DNA of 64,000 bases from Pelodera strongyloides (GCA_036852015.1 JAANDG010000119.1:246480-310479), one strand, 5' to 3'; counted from the first letter of the stretch, positions 11,459 to 35,666 are shown. Numbers and translations are program-made. Notes: generated from the sequence alone by a model not told the origin.

Positions 11459-14400
11459 TTCGAAAAGCTTGAAGAATTAGTTCTGAAAAATAACAAATTA
11501 AATGATGGGATGTAGCGCTTAATTTGCAAAATCAAAGGCTTCGCCATAAATAAACCAGACACAACCTGACACATACTACTCGCAAAAATACTACTGTCAG
11601 TGAATGCAAACAAATTTAGACTGGAAATGGAAAACGCATCAATGTTCAGTTTATAATTGCGCATGCGCATACAGAAAAACGTTGTCTACTAATTATTTTA
11701 ATGGACCGTTACAAAAAATATATGATCAAAAAAAACTATTTAAACAATAAACAATTTGTTTACTATATAAGACAAGCAAACAGCAAACTTAGCAAACACT
11801 GCGCTTCACAGTAAAACGTAAACAAAATTCATCCATGACTTTGTATTTGTATAAAAGGAATATAAATCCACTGGGGACCTTTCTACATTGTACAATAACA
11901 AACAAAAGCCATGGATATTATTATATTATGGTAAATGGTGGCTAAATAAATAATTGGTTGTTACACAAACAACAACCCTACTTCAAAAAAGATTCAAAAT
12001 AGTTCATAGATATTTTTGTGCCAGCCAGTCACACACTCTCACCCTGTACTGAAAACAACACATTTACTACCCATAACAACAAATGTATATAATGACCAGT
12101 GGCCTACATCGAAGGTATGGTGAATTCGTGAATTGGTGAAAATAAAAATAAAAATCAGCTGATTCGATATATAGACAGAGACAAAGAAGGAGGAGCAGAC
12201 AACTATAGTCTTATGGAATGAAATGAAATGGGTCACATAATATGCGATCATGTGAGTCAAAGGAATACCGATCACAAGCTCGGAGAATAAATATTGGAAA
12301 TTGGAATACAAAATGGACATGGTGAACCTATTTGTCAATATTAATATGAACAATTAGGATATATGTTTTATATTTCTATTATATTTCGATCCACTAGTTA
12401 CTGTACGGTAGGCGCATCTTGGATCAGTGTGTAACGATTGTCACGAATATTACGCAATTATCTATATGTTAAATTTAAATTGGTATTTGAACGAAATCAC
12501 GTTTAGGAATTTAGGAGCAAAAACAGTGCAAAAAAAAAGTACACACAACTCAGAGCACAGCGAGCGAGAGATAACTTACATATGAAAAACATATCGATTT
12601 TCTCAGTTTGTTTTTGTTTCGACTTTCAGTTTCATAGACGAAAAATAGAAACAACAAAGAAGCAAACTAGCTGACTAGCTCTAGCCTTCACAAGAATAAA
12701 AACACAAAATCGATATGTCAAATTGGCAGTCCCATCGCCTTAAAAAGTCTCAATTCAATTAATTGAAGAGAAAGAAGCCCCCTCTAAAGGCACCGCGTGT
12801 AAAAAGGAAGAGGGAACTCGAAAACAAGTCCTTTATAGGAAAAGCATCCCGTCAAAAAGGAAAGGGGCACATGGTGTAAACAAGCAATAGTCAAGAGCGT
12901 TTACCCGTTTAACTCAAAAAACGTAAAACTCAAATTAAAATATTATACTAGTCAGGTCAAGTCAGAAAAGTTGTGACGAACCAATAATTAGACTAATGGA
13001 AAATGGAAATGTAGCAATGCAAGTGATAACGTTCTACAACCCCGGTAACTATAATTTTCTGTCCTACAGAAATAAGAAAAATATGTATGTCTTTGTCTGT
13101 ATAATACTATTACTACCTAAAACAGTGTTTAAGAAAATATATCATGGGAAACAAATTAAAATCGATTTAAACAGACACAGACGCCTATTGTTTGCATTTG
13201 GAAATGTACTCACATGACCATTTTTTGTTAGATAGTGAGAGAGCACTTTGTGCGGAAATACGGTAGCCAAAGAGAAAAGGGGATTCTCGATAGTGCAGTG
13301 TGAGGGTGAATAATAGATGCGCGCGGACGCAAAACGTCCATTCCTGGCCAAAATAGAAAAGGGATACACAAAAATATATTACAAATCGTATGGTAATACA
13401 ATCTAGTGAACATGAATAAATTATTCCAATATACTATACTTGTGACACAGCGAACATACATATCACGAGTCGATTATCCCAGTAACGTTGAAGAAATCGA
13501 ATTCTGAAAATAAATAAAACATTGGATTAAGCTACTCTATAATCTATAAAAAACACCAAATCAGCAACGCTAATTAAACATAGTGATATAGCCCAGTACG
13601 ACAATAGTAATGGATAATATTAGATATATAGATAACAACCAGACAAAACTGGATTAAAAATCCAAACACCGAAAACAAGGCTACATACAAAAATCTTTAT
13701 TATTGCAAATCTGTTAAAAAATGACTATTACAAAATGCTCAAAATCGGTCAGATTGATGGGTTAATAAAACTTGCACTGTCGCTTATTTTAGCCAATAAT
13801 AGAACATAGTATAACAATATAATAAGATGAGAAATGGTGGCATGGATGAATCAAGCAAAAAAAAATACTTCAAAGTGATTACAAATAAAAAATCCGAAAA
13901 CTGTAAAAGTCGTGCAAATTACAAAGTGGTCAGACCTAGTAGCAATGTTGGTACCAAATTAAGCGACTGTTTAACAGTTTAACTAGATTAGGCAGCACCT
14001 AAATAAAGCAAAATAGAAGTTGAAAAGCGAAACTACTTGCTAAAGCAACGATATTTTATAAGCAATTACAAACGGAGATCACACACGGAAAACGATACTT
14101 ACAACTTACTGTGGACTCTATCAACTTTTACCTCAGCTAGACCTAGAGCTTAGAACTAGCAACAACAAATCTGATATGATATCGCTAAGCGAGGCTAACC
14201 AAGGGTGCACATCTACACAGCTGTTAGCTATAACCAACATAAGAGTACAACAAGCTAAGCAATTTAACGTCATGATAACCATAGCTACATTAAAGCGGTA
14301 CGCAATGTGGTTTCTAAAACGTGTGCTGGACAACTGAACGTTCAAGTTAATATGAAAAAGGTAGCTTTTGCATTTCGTGCAGCGCATACGGATAAGGCAC

Positions 14401-16105
14401 ATAAATTTGCACAGAACTGCACTTCTCCAGTATACGCCTCAAAACCACATGCCATACCGCTTTAACCAAAAAATATCAAGTGTTAAGAAAGTGTGTTAGT
14501 TGGAAGAGACCGAGAGGTGAAAAGTCTCAATGACACACCGGAGGATCACACACAAATGAGGGAAGTAGCAGACATGGAAAGAGATGCGGAATAGATTGAA
14601 ATGCGCCAATACAGTAATATAATAGAAGAGGACAAGGCCGACAAGGAGTTAGTCAAACAGTCACGTCACGTCCATCGTGCATGTTTTGGGAAACTAGCAG
14701 CGAAACAAAGGCTACCAAAACTGTTTTGCAATTAAACGCAGCAGGAAAACTGCATCTAACATGTGCTACGGATACGGCAAGAAAAACTACAAGAAAGGAA
14801 GTAATTGCGACTGGTAAGAGAACTGAATGGAGCAATTAGGCCTTTGCGTGGTCATTAAGGGTCATTAAGTCACAGGTCACAGTACGTTCTCGCGGGCACA
14901 ATGGTTGTAAGTAACCAAGGAACATGAACGCTAGACGAGAAGCGAGATAAAAATCTAGTTCCACGTTTTGCCAAAAAAATCACTTAACTTACAACGTCCC
15001 AAAAGCCAATCCCAAAAGGTCAGGTCTGACCTCTCATCAAACTAATGTATTACGATAAAAGCATACTATGGACCGATTCATTCGTCAACCTGTCAAGCTC
15101 AATAACCATGTGGCATACCGCTTTAACAAAAAAAAGAGGCATACCATAGCTAGTATAGCTTGAGAGACTGACAAACGACACCGACAAATGACATTGACAA
15201 TCAGTCCAGTAAGTACTAAGTACCTAGTACCTAACCGTGATTACGCCTTGAATAAGGGTGCTTAACCTTAAGACCTTAACCAAACCCAAAGAAAAAAATT
15301 CTGAATTTCAAGATGCGCAATGAGACACAGACAGTGCAGGTTGTGTTGGTTGACAAGACCAAGGGACTACAACTAACTAATACTCAACGATCACAAAATT
15401 GATGGCAAAAATTAGGGGCAAATTAGGAAAACAATAACTCGATCTTTTACCAACTAAATCTATACGAAAGGGAATATCGTCTGGGCCAAAACACGTTACA
15501 CTAAAAAAAACGCTGTCATAAAATATTCCTAGCTAGCTAGAAAAAATGAAAAGCCGTAGAAATATCGAATAACTTGAGTCCTAATTAATGCTATTGATAT
15601 GTTTCCACCTTCAGTACAGAAAAAAAACCACGTTGAGAAGATTAGCTACGGTTGATTGGCAAACTAATAGAAATTTACAAAAAGGGACTCTCATTCATAA
15701 ACAAAGACATATAGCATCAGTTCCTAAAACCCAGAGTCTGAGAATTGAGAAATAAAAAAAAGCGCCTATGCGTCAAGAAATACGCATATCACAGCCAGCA
15801 TACAGGACACAAACTTCCGAGCATAATATAATATATAGAAAGTTAGAAAGGGCGCGGCATAAGACAAGTGTAAGTGGTTCCAATAGAAAATGAAAAATCC
15901 TGTACGAATACGAAATAATACAACATATCTCAGCATAGCAATTATGCACCGAAAATTACCAAAGACTGGGTATAGCCTATCAAAACAGAAAGTACCGTGA
16001 GTTTGAACAAATCAGGTCGATATGCAAATGAACGAATCTCGTGCGAAAGAAAAAGCTCTTGCTTGACCAACCAACCAGACTGGGAGTGGACCGCCCCCCG
16101 ACCGT
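11459..16105. other. Long intergenic tract
   Basis: About 4.6 kb between the BSDC1-like start and the Argonaute stop. No exon chain could be built on either strand. It holds a family B MITE (14290-14465), an isolated MITE end near 15101-15124 (CATACCGCTTTAA) and AT-rich sequence. The minus-strand promoter of the BSDC1-like gene should lie at its left edge. Confidence 0.5.
14290..14465. mobile_element. TTAA-type MITE, family B
   Basis: Starts TTAAAGCGGTACGC and ends in the inverted form CATACCGCTTTAA. The subterminal GTGGTTT and AAACCACA match each other. About 176 bases, with an unmatched centre. Confidence 0.75.
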
Positions 16106-27284
<11,179 letters not shown>

Positions 27285-27879
27285 CAGTGCGGCATGTATA
27301 GACCAATTTTCTCTAAAAATATATATATAACTTAGCAGAACAAGACACGCACAATATCGAGGAGAAAGGGAGGACCAAACAAAGAGGTTTAGCGATTATT
27401 GACCAGAAAATCCCGGAAATCGCAATAAGCAGCATGCAAGCGGACATGTCGGCAACATATTCGCGCACTAATAAAGAGAAATGTCGTAATATAAAGCAAC
27501 CTCTTCATAAAACAAACAAAAATAAAGATGAATAAAAAAAATTGAAAAAAAAAATGTGCGCGAACGAACCGGGTCCCGTTCCGGCTAGACCTTACGAACC
27601 GGGTCCCGTTCCGCCTGGGCGGCTCGTATTACTGTACGTACCGGTACGTAAAACGAACCGAGTCCCGTTCCGGGTTCGGAACCCGGTTCGTTTGTCTCGC
27701 ATGCACTTTGCATGTTTATTTATCTTTTTTTTTTGGGGAATGCTCAGCTTTTCGACTTGTTCTTATTTTTGTTCGTTTTCTTCGAATTTCTATATTATTG
27801 TTTGCAACAGGTAGTCATGTGCATGTACCGCTTCGATGAAGACATGGAACGAGGACGATGAAATGAAATAATACGCTTT
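27285..27879. promoter_or_regulatory. Shared divergent promoter region with GGGTCCCGTTCC repeats
   Basis: The Argonaute and PSF3-like genes point away from each other across this 0.6 kb, so both promoters should lie here. The motif GAACCGGGTCCCGTTCC occurs at 27566 and 27596, followed by the palindrome GTACGTACCGGTACGTA and an inverted GGAACCCGGTTCG. A related inverted copy lies near 30490, beyond the PSF3-like gene. Regulatory meaning is inferred from position only; the repeats may be transposon debris. Confidence 0.4.
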
Positions 27880-29646
27880 ATGGTATGTTTAGATCCAATA
27901 AATAGCTTTGCATTTTTTATAACAGTTTTCTTTACTACACATAATATTTTAGACGTCTGCAACAAAGAAAACTGCTTCGTGGCGGTACCGGAGTTCGGCT
28001 GGATAGAACTGGGCTGGTTATTACGGAATAGCGGCGCTATGGAGACAGATCGGTATGTATGTCGTAAGTTTTACAGTTTATAAGTACAAAATTCTTACCT
28101 ACACGTGGTGTCATTTTCCAAAGCTACGAGTTTTTGTAATTTTCGATGTTCTCTTCTATTTTAACTATATTCACACATTTATTTTGCTAGGGAAACGTGC
28201 CTGCTCGCTTCGAAGAAGAAGGAAGGGAGGATAATGATATAAAAGTAAGTTTTATGGATGACCCATTGAGAAGAACTGACTATTTCTTGGATGTTCTTAT
28301 AGATGCGTATTCCTTTCAGGCTTGAACAAGTGCAACCGCGCCAGTTTTGGACCACGATAAACACCAATATTTCGGCAGGATGGAAGAATGTACGTATTTG
28401 TTGTTTTAATGTATTATTATGGGACAGAGGTTCGGTTTCATTCGCATTTCTGTGACGACCTGACGACTGTCTTATACTCCCATTTTAGCGCATTTTCTCT
28501 CACTCAACCGTTTGCGAGCCTGTGCGATGTGAGATATGATTATTGGGATTGAATACGAATTCCAGAAGTTGTGAAGGTGAGACTTGCACTTTCCTGTTGC
28601 TTTAGGATCCATGGGAAGCCTTATATGATGGTCATATATATTTTCCACATTGTTGTTTAGGACACGATCGGACGCTTTCAACTGCACAACCGACAGAAAT
28701 GATCACTGACACGGAGTGGTAAAATAAATGCGATGACACAGACCCATGTGCTCGGCAACGCAAACTCCAGGTTGGTGACTTTAGATCACTGGTTACTTCT
28801 CGGCTAGTGCTGGGTAACCTCTAGCCCTTTTTACATGGTGAAATTGCCGATGGGGGGGGGGGCTAGATTTTCTGCTAAATGTGGTCTAATACATATGTGA
28901 GAATTTTTCTGCTTAGTGAAAGCGAGAACGGCGAAAAGCCTATATTGTTGTACCGCCAGTTAGGTGCGAAAAGCTTGTGCCTAGTACCTACCATAAGAAA
29001 TTCTCCAATAGAATCTTTTATTTTTGGCTATAGTTTCTAGGCGTCATAGTGGGCAAACAAATGGCGTTTTCTTCACTTTAAATAAATTATTCAGGGATGA
29101 CATCTTACGTGAGGATATTAACGCGACGGATTCTGCTTCACTGCAACGCTTCGTGCTTCGCAACTTGCAAGAAATATCTGCAGCATCAAGGTTGCTGTGA
29201 ATTTTTATATGTTTATTAAAATATTCTTCGACGCGCACAACCCTTTGGGGCATGTAACGAATATTACCTCGTTTGTGTTGAGCCTAAAGCCTAAAGTTAT
29301 TCCCTGAATTTGGGAATGAACACCAAATAAGATGACGGGACTAGAACTCTAATTTGCAAGCCAATGTTATGAGCACTCATCACTGGAAACCCGAATTTGT
29401 GCTATGCTATATACGCAGTCTTATTTCCGTCTTTTGTACTCATTCTGTTCATTTTCCTGACAATTAAACACATCGTGCTAAAATATTTCTAATCTAGATG
29501 CAGTTGCGATGGCGGAACGCTCGGCTAATTTGTTCCACGACATTCTGACCACATGTCCCGACATGCACGGATGCCACATACAGCACACAGCACAGCCAGA
29601 AACCCTGAAGTTGTGGGAACGAGACGATACAGACAGACGGCTTTAG
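27880..29646 (+). CDS. GINS complex subunit PSF3-like, divergent
   Basis: Seven exons: 27880-28056, 28191-28244, 28303-28389, 28489-28528, 28917-28958, 29095-29190 and 29498-29646 (stop TAG). They join in frame to 214 residues, the usual PSF3 length. Resemblance to PSF3 is weak but ordered: FFTTHNILDV near the start (family NYFSLDDIL), a GW after a Cys-Val stretch, IKMRIPFRL where the family has LELPLWL, AGWKN before a phenylalanine, LKARTAKSLYCC at the FYEFG position, and a helical C terminus with MAERSANLF then KLWERDD. GINS activates the CMG replicative helicase. The start is uncertain: the reading frame is open from 27880, but an acceptor at 27919 (ttataacag) could mark the true exon start with an unseen 5' exon. 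Other families are not excluded. Confidence 0.5.
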
Positions 29647-29726
29647 CTTTAGAAATATACTTGTTGGGTACTAAATGAGGTAATTAGTACGCAGACTGTT
29701 TATAAGAAGTACTTCACAGGAAAGTG

Positions 29727-29797
29727 AAAACCCCGATTTCGCCCCGATCAAGGCCCGATTTTTTGAGGGACTTGATCGGGGCGAAATCGGGGTTTTT
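29727..29797. repeat. Perfect 26-bp stem hairpin
   Basis: Arms AAAACCCCGATTTCGCCCCG... and its exact complement around a loop of about 18 bases, just past the PSF3-like stop. Could be a small palindromic element or a 3'-end structure. Confidence 0.75.
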
Positions 29798-30798
29798 GGT
29801 TTCCCATATACACATCCTCCACTTAGAATAAGTGGGAAAATTTCTGGAAGCATTTGAACACTACCTCGTCTGTGCAACCTATAGCTATTAGTTCAAGTAA
29901 TTTATTCGCGAGTTGTTGGCTATTTTTTATGTTGTTAGGTATTTAGTTTATGTTAGATATGATATGTAGATATGATGGCTATGTTAGATAGATTTATGTA
30001 ATATATATTTAGTTACTATTTTGACTTGTAGATTAACTCTTGGCATAACTCTGTTGTTTAATTTAACCGCGTTACATAGTTTGATTATTGTTGACGTCGC
30101 AGTTATGTAGCTGACTTTACCCTTATTATAATTAATTGTTTGCACTCATTGTCACTTTACTGATATATTTATTTACATCATAACATCATTACATTTCCAA
30201 TTTCCATACATTTTCCCATATCTTATAACGTTTTGTAATTGCATGTTTGCCGTATGTATAACTTGACATTGGAGTCTTATAATAAAATATTCTAAGTGAT
30301 TTCTTTAATTGGCGTAAAATTAATATTGTTTATTATATTTTTCAAGCGGGAAGGGGCTGGGCGCGATTCTGCACTTTATAGGGTGTTTTCTAAAATACGT
30401 CGCGGCTACCGTAGCCAAGTACTGTGCCGCACGGTATCCGACCCAGCAAAAACCTGGTACGCGATCCGGATCGCGTACCGGGTTTTCTACCTGGAACGGG
30501 ACCCGGTGCGTAAGCCGACCAGAGCAGAAAAATCCTCTGCATCTATGACCCGAGCGGCGCGCAGACATTTAGAGATTACGGTAGTTGCTCAGCGCAATAT
30601 AAATGAGAGGAATACGAATACTTCGGTAATGTGCCTAAATAACATAAAATATTTCCGCAAATAAAATAAATATAAACAAATAAACTATGAATAAATACAA
30701 ACAAATTAAATACAAAAGTTACACTAAAGTATTTTCACATGCTTAACTTCCATAGCTTGTATTACTCCCGTTTCATTGCTGTACAAAATACAGATAAA

Positions 30799-31020
30799 CT
30801 ATTCGCGTAGAATTATCGGTACTTGCTTATCAGTATTGTTGAATACGAACAACTGCAAAGCAGTGCCCTTTGTCCGGAAGCTAATGCGAAATATTGAAAC
30901 GTTGCAACAAAGCCTAATCTTTGCTTCGGGTGCTTCTGAAACTTCGTGTGTTTCAGTTACCGTTTTCTGAATACTTGGAGCAGTTACCGTTGTCTTTTTT
31001 TTTTGTTCCTTTGACTCCAT
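30799..31020 (-). CDS. Small ORF, possible MSP-domain fragment
   Basis: Single open frame of 73 residues starting MESKEQKKK. A Lys/Thr/Glu-rich N terminus is followed by FRTKGTALQLFVFNNTDKQV, which loosely recalls the first half of a major sperm protein (MSP) domain (a beta strand then N-x-TD-x-x-V). The rest of such a domain is not found in frame, although a GT lies just after NNTDKQ and could be a donor. No partner exon was located. It may be a 5' exon, a decayed gene or chance. Confidence 0.25.
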   Translation of the reverse strand: MESKEQKKKTTVTAPSIQKTVTETHEVSEAPEAKIRLCCNVSIFRISFRTKGTALQLFVFNNTDKQVPIILRE

Positions 31021-31478
31021 GAGCCTGGTTGTCGTCCTTATTTTCCTTCAGTAAATATATGAACAACTATGATATTTCTTTCCGAACTCGGCCTGCGGAA
31101 AAACCAGCTAGTTTTTTTTACTAGTTTCCTACTTGTTTTTAGTCGGAAAAAGCGCGGAATACGAAAGTTTGTCGGAAAAAGCTCGCAAAATCCACGGGCA
31201 AAGCTCGGAAACGGACAAACAGACTGCTCCCGCGAGAACCTCAAAGTTTCCGAGCTCGGCCCGAGAATCTTCTCGGAGAATACTCGGGAAATAGGCGGAA
31301 AAGCTGGGAACTGTAAAGTTTCTCGGAAAAAGCTAGGGATTTATCAACTGAGAATTTTGGTAAATAATACTCGTGTGCAGGGTGATCTTTGTCATTTGTG
31401 TGCAAATTATACCCACATCACACATCAGCAACAACATACAATATAATGATCTTTATTATAAGAATTTCAGTAAAATCG

Positions 31479-33852
31479 TTATCTCCTTCCAGCCAATCCC
31501 ATGGTAGAACCGATGAGGAAACCTTCCAACGCGCCCTTCACAAAACCGCGAACCTAAAATTCAACTTCTCTTATCTCTGGGATTGGTAGATCAAGGTGAA
31601 CTCAAATGAAAACTAGTGTCAGTGGACTTGGAAAGTTAGCTCACCATCAGAAGAGAGAAAAGTAAATGGTGTATCTTTACACTGTCAGCAACCTAATTCC
31701 GCAACACTTCCACTTCCACATTGTAAACATTATTAGCCCGTATTCTCGGGTCGACGGGAATGTTCCGTTTGGGAGCTCATTCGTATGCAAATTTTTCCTC
31801 CAGCTAGTCTAGATAGTCTAGAAATTTGCATACAAAAGATTTCCCAAACGGAACGTTTCCGTCGACCCGAGAATACGGGCTATTGATGATAACAAATCGA
31901 TTTTATGAGCGCGATAGCGCTAACACTGTTTGGGTTTTGATCCGAGCGACCTTTTTTTTCTCAGTTTTTATGCATAACTAATTATCTTCTCTCACCGGTG
32001 AAAATTCCCTAACTGGTCCTTGTGACATTGCCATTGGAGCGTAGTATGCCTGGCTCTGAAAATGTATCCTGATGTATTTATATCGGTATCTTGAAAATAC
32101 GAATTACCTAACACCGGCCCATAATCTATATTCTACATGTGTGCTGTCCCAGTTGCTGTTTTTTTCTATAGTCAAGAGTTATTTCTGGTGGTACTTCAAG
32201 ATTCAAGGTTCTACATCTGTGTATAGGTTATGCTTGTTTTTGTACCCAAGCCAGGCTCAAATATCTGGAAATGTGTAGACTCACGTAAGCGGGTGCGTAT
32301 TGCATGGGTACTTGGTAGGGTACTTGATATGGTAGCGGCCTTTCTATTATAGTTGACGGTTGAACAATCGTTTCATATTGAGGCCTCCTGCCCGAATACT
32401 GAAATAAATAATAAATTAAATTCATTATTTTTATCATTTTCTGCGTGCCCAAGCCAAAACAACGGTACGTAATATGCAAGAAGGTTGATTTAGATAAAAA
32501 CGTAAGTTTACAAAGAATCCTGACATTTCCTGTGCGAACACCGCTTTGAATAAGCCATGCTGGGTTTTATCCAAAAGTGCCCACTTTTTCACTTGAATCT
32601 TGATGTTGTTTAATTAGCCTTTCCTGTGCGAACACCATTTTGCAGGGACTAAGCCTAAGCCTAAACCTTTTTCACTTGAATGTTCGTTAGTTAGCTTACC
32701 TGCAAGCCATCGTTGGCAATTGAGATAAACTCTTCGGTTTCTCGATCGTCAACGCGGTTGCTCTGGAAAAGATCATACATTTTCATTTATGTGTGTAGAC
32801 CTGATGCCAATTGACAGTCGTTCATCAATTTACATTCATCAATTGACAGTTACACAATGGTTACCTGTTTATGTCTAGTTTTTTGGCAACTGAATTGTAC
32901 TTCAATGATGCATTATTATTTTCCATAATTAACTTACGTCACACGCTCATGTTACACAAACACGGCTGACAAAACTGCGATTGACTTGTTTTGATCTTGA
33001 TCTTTTTTCTTTACTTTGATAAAAAGTACCTTCGTGAAGAATAGTTGCCTGCGAAGTGCGTCTGCTTGTTCAGAAGTCAGTAGATGGGGTTCGGCTACTC
33101 GACGAGCCGGTTCAACCTGTGGTAGCAATTTTTTTTATAAATTCTTGATGCCTGAGTGAGGCCCATATAATATGACCCAATTTCAACTTACATCTAGAAG
33201 CTTTAATTAATTTAGCAAAGACGTCGAGAAATTTGTCATGTGAAACTCGTCGTCTACCGCTCAGGATCTCCGCGGAATAGTTCATGAGCTTTGATTATAA
33301 GTCGCGGAACAGATGCTTAGATTGCATGGGTATGGTAACTCCCTTGTAGTTATTTATGAAAAAGTGAACAAGTTGTGAACAAAAGTGAACATCTATAAAA
33401 TATTCACAATGATGTGGTACTGATGAGACGCAACCACAGTAAAATCCTCGTATACGATCAGGGTCGAAACGGGGTTATCATGTTAAAGAACCTGATACAC
33501 TTTATCTATCTTTACCCTCCTTTACACTTTTCAACATATTACGTTTACATTATTTACTTCGTTTTAAATTTACATAGGTATATTCCCATCTAAGATATTT
33601 GTGATTAGCACAAAAACGGATGTTCGATTCTGTTCCGCTACGAAGGCTTTTTTCTTACGAACTTAGATAAACTCGGATGGACGAGTGACTGTGACCAACC
33701 TGTAGTGGCGGATATGGTTTCGTATACAATACCGTAGCATATGGGGGAGCCGAGGGATACGGATAGTTTGATTGTCTTCGTGTACGGTACAAAGCAGAAG
33801 TTGAGGGAATAATTCCCACCAAGATTAGACAAGTCAACACGGGCCTGTTCAT
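31479..33852 (-). CDS. Predicted secreted protein, unknown family, 183 aa
   Basis: Six exons, all phase 0: 33852-33700, 33116-33030, 32762-32700, 32398-32285, 32055-31996 and 31553-31479 (stop TAA). The N terminus MNRPVLTCLILVGIIPSTSA is a good signal peptide, followed by a possible dibasic site (RTRR at 23-26). The mature part is rich in Pro and Tyr (YPYPSAPPY; PLPYQVPYQVPMQY; SQAYYAPM), with a charged middle (TSEQADALRRQLF) and a Gly-rich hydrophobic C terminus (GFLIGSTMGLAG). No cysteine outside the signal peptide. I recognise no family. The Tyr/Pro repeats suggest an extracellular matrix or cuticle role, which is inference. The uniform phase-0 junctions and regular splice sites support the model. 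An acceptor (cttcag) precedes the ATG by 7 bases. Confidence 0.75.
31735..31881. mobile_element. Palindromic MITE, family E
   Basis: 147 bases; arms start AGCCCGTATTCTCGGGTCGA and end with the complement, flanked by ATT on both sides. ATGCAAATT lies in each arm. It sits in the last intron of the 31479-33852 gene. Confidence 0.75.
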
Positions 33853-33984
33853 AATTTACCTGAAGTTGCAGTATTATATTAAGGACAAATATTGTCGATA
33901 GCTTGATAAACACTTTCACTATTGCACTGTGCACTCGTTGAACACGTTTCCCGTTCACGTTATTCCCGTATTTGCGCGCCTCTG

Positions 33985-34193
33985 CGTCCAAAGTGAAACT
34001 TGGCGTGCAAGCGGCAACCTTACTTCGCGCATGCGGCGTGGAAAAATCGGCACGCGTTGGGCCCTGGCGTGCAAGTTGAATCGCCGTAACGATGCATCTT
34101 GCACGCCGTGAATTTGCCGCTTGAACGCCGTAGTTGTCGCTTGCACGCCGTAACGTTGCCGCGTGCGCGCCAACTTTCGTCATTGCGTCACAG
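33985..34193. repeat. GCGTGCAA repeat, family I, copy 1
   Basis: GC-rich relative to its surroundings. It begins with TTGGCGTGCAAGCGGCAAC and ends in the inverted form, with several internal GCACGCCGT units in both orientations. Other copies are at 41915-42117 and 51465-51533. It overlaps a 196-residue open frame that I regard as a by-product of its low stop-codon content. Confidence 0.75.
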
Positions 34194-34797
34194 CTCATAG
34201 CTATGGCTACAGTGCCAGTGGTTCGCAAGCTCTCGGATATATAGTTCCGTTCGAAAGTAGCTGTGACAGCCTCAACTAAAATATTTTATACTTCCAAGTT
34301 GTGTACTTTTATTTGGTATTTAGAAAACTACATATTATGTAGACCCATGTCGTGGCATTCCTAGGAAACAGTCAAAGTACAAAACCGCTTTTTTTTTCAA
34401 TTCTTTGGGCCTCTACGGTCTTGAGTCTTGAGCTGCTTTAAATTCGTTGCTGAATTTTGTAGCCAGCCAAACGTTCATTCTAATAAAAGCACTTTATTTT
34501 ATTCTAGTTCAATGAAACCATAACAATACAGCGTTTCCCTGGAGACTAAATTTTTAGATCACAATAAATAGTTTAATATCTAAAGACTAAAGTAAAGACA
34601 GCACTAGTGAAGGGATTTTCTAAAAGTTAGAGAAAATATAGAAATACGAGCCCTAGATGAGCACATTGATGCATATGAATTGAGCACACGTCAAAATATT
34701 TAGATATTATTCTAAAAATGGGAGAAATAAAAAGTACCAAAGTTACTGTGGTGCTTCCGCCACCTTGACTTCTCTACCTGACCATGTCTCTCGCACC

Positions 34798-34922
34798 ATC
34801 GCTCTCATTCCCTCTCTCTCTCTCTCTCGCAACCTCTCTCTCTCTCCCACTACTCTCTCTCCCTCTCTCTGTCTCTCTCTCTGTCTCTCTGACTCTCTCT
34901 CTCCATCTCTCTCTCTCTCTCG
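34798..34922 (+). repeat. TC-rich microsatellite
   Basis: Imperfect (CT)n tract of about 125 bases. It creates Ser/Leu-rich open frames that are not credible genes. Confidence 0.9.
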
Positions 34923-35666
34923 TTGTCAACCTCTATGCTTTTACTCCAAACCTACCTCCGTCCCCACCTCTCAAAGGCTCTTGAACTCAATTCCTTTACC
35001 TCCTTACACCATTTACCATTCTCTCGTAACAGCTCGGCAATACACCAAGGTCACTAAACTACTCAACAAATTACCAACTATTCACTTTATATACAAAATA
35101 CACACTTCTCGAGTGCTTTTCCCCATTTTCATATAGGAAAAGGGAGATTTTCGAACGAAAATGAGAAATTTGACTTCCTGTGAACCGCTGTGTATTTTTA
35201 CGTACAATAAGATTTATTGAAACAACATCAGTCAACTTTAGCGGAAATAAATGAGTTCAATAACCATCATATAGTAAGGGTGACCGATAGCGAGATGCAC
35301 AAGAAACTGGACCCGGAAACCGACAAGGTGTTAAACTGGCAATTTGAGCTGGTAATAAATTGTGTATTTTTGTTTCAGAAATCTACAATACTCTGGTCTT
35401 CAGGAGCGCAGCGCGGAATTGCGTAGCCGCGTCCGCGGGAAAGGATTGCAAGTTTGCATTGAAAAATTTGAGACACAGAGAAATCTATTTTCTACCTCTC
35501 CGCCTTTCAGTTTTAGAGTGAGCTTGTACTTAATTGAAACGTAGCATTATACAGTACATTTCAGCATCATTAGAATAAACTTGTTTTCGTCGATAAAACC
35601 GTTAGTCGCGGACGCAAAATTTATTGTTAGGCTATATTAAACCCCGTGTTCGGCTGAATATCAACT

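Larger units (their letters stand above)
29647..31478. other. Intergenic, repeats and one small ORF
   Basis: Between the PSF3-like gene and the unknown secreted gene, whose 3' ends face each other. It holds a hairpin at 29727, a palindromic GC-rich patch near 30450-30530 (GGTACGCGATCC with its complement), a small minus-strand ORF (30799-31020) and an irregular tract of CTCGGAAA-type repeats at about 31080-31350. Confidence 0.5.
33853..35666. other. Intergenic between divergent genes
   Basis: Holds a GCGTGCAA-type repeat (33985-34193), a TC microsatellite and one exon-like open stretch at about 35217-35351 on the plus strand (contains HKKLDPETDKVLNWQFEL before GTAATA) that I could not connect to a gene. 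A block near 35385-35505 matches the repeat at 40505-40690. Confidence 0.5.

Noticed and set aside
30296..30664. 122-codon plus-strand frame
   Set aside because: Lies over GC-rich palindromic repeats that lack stops; no homology.
33638..34228. Longest single open frame (196 codons, minus strand)
   Set aside because: It runs through the GCGTGCAA repeat; only its last third overlaps real exon 1 of the secreted gene, in another frame.
34765..35136. Ser/Leu-rich open frames
   Set aside because: Product of the TC microsatellite.
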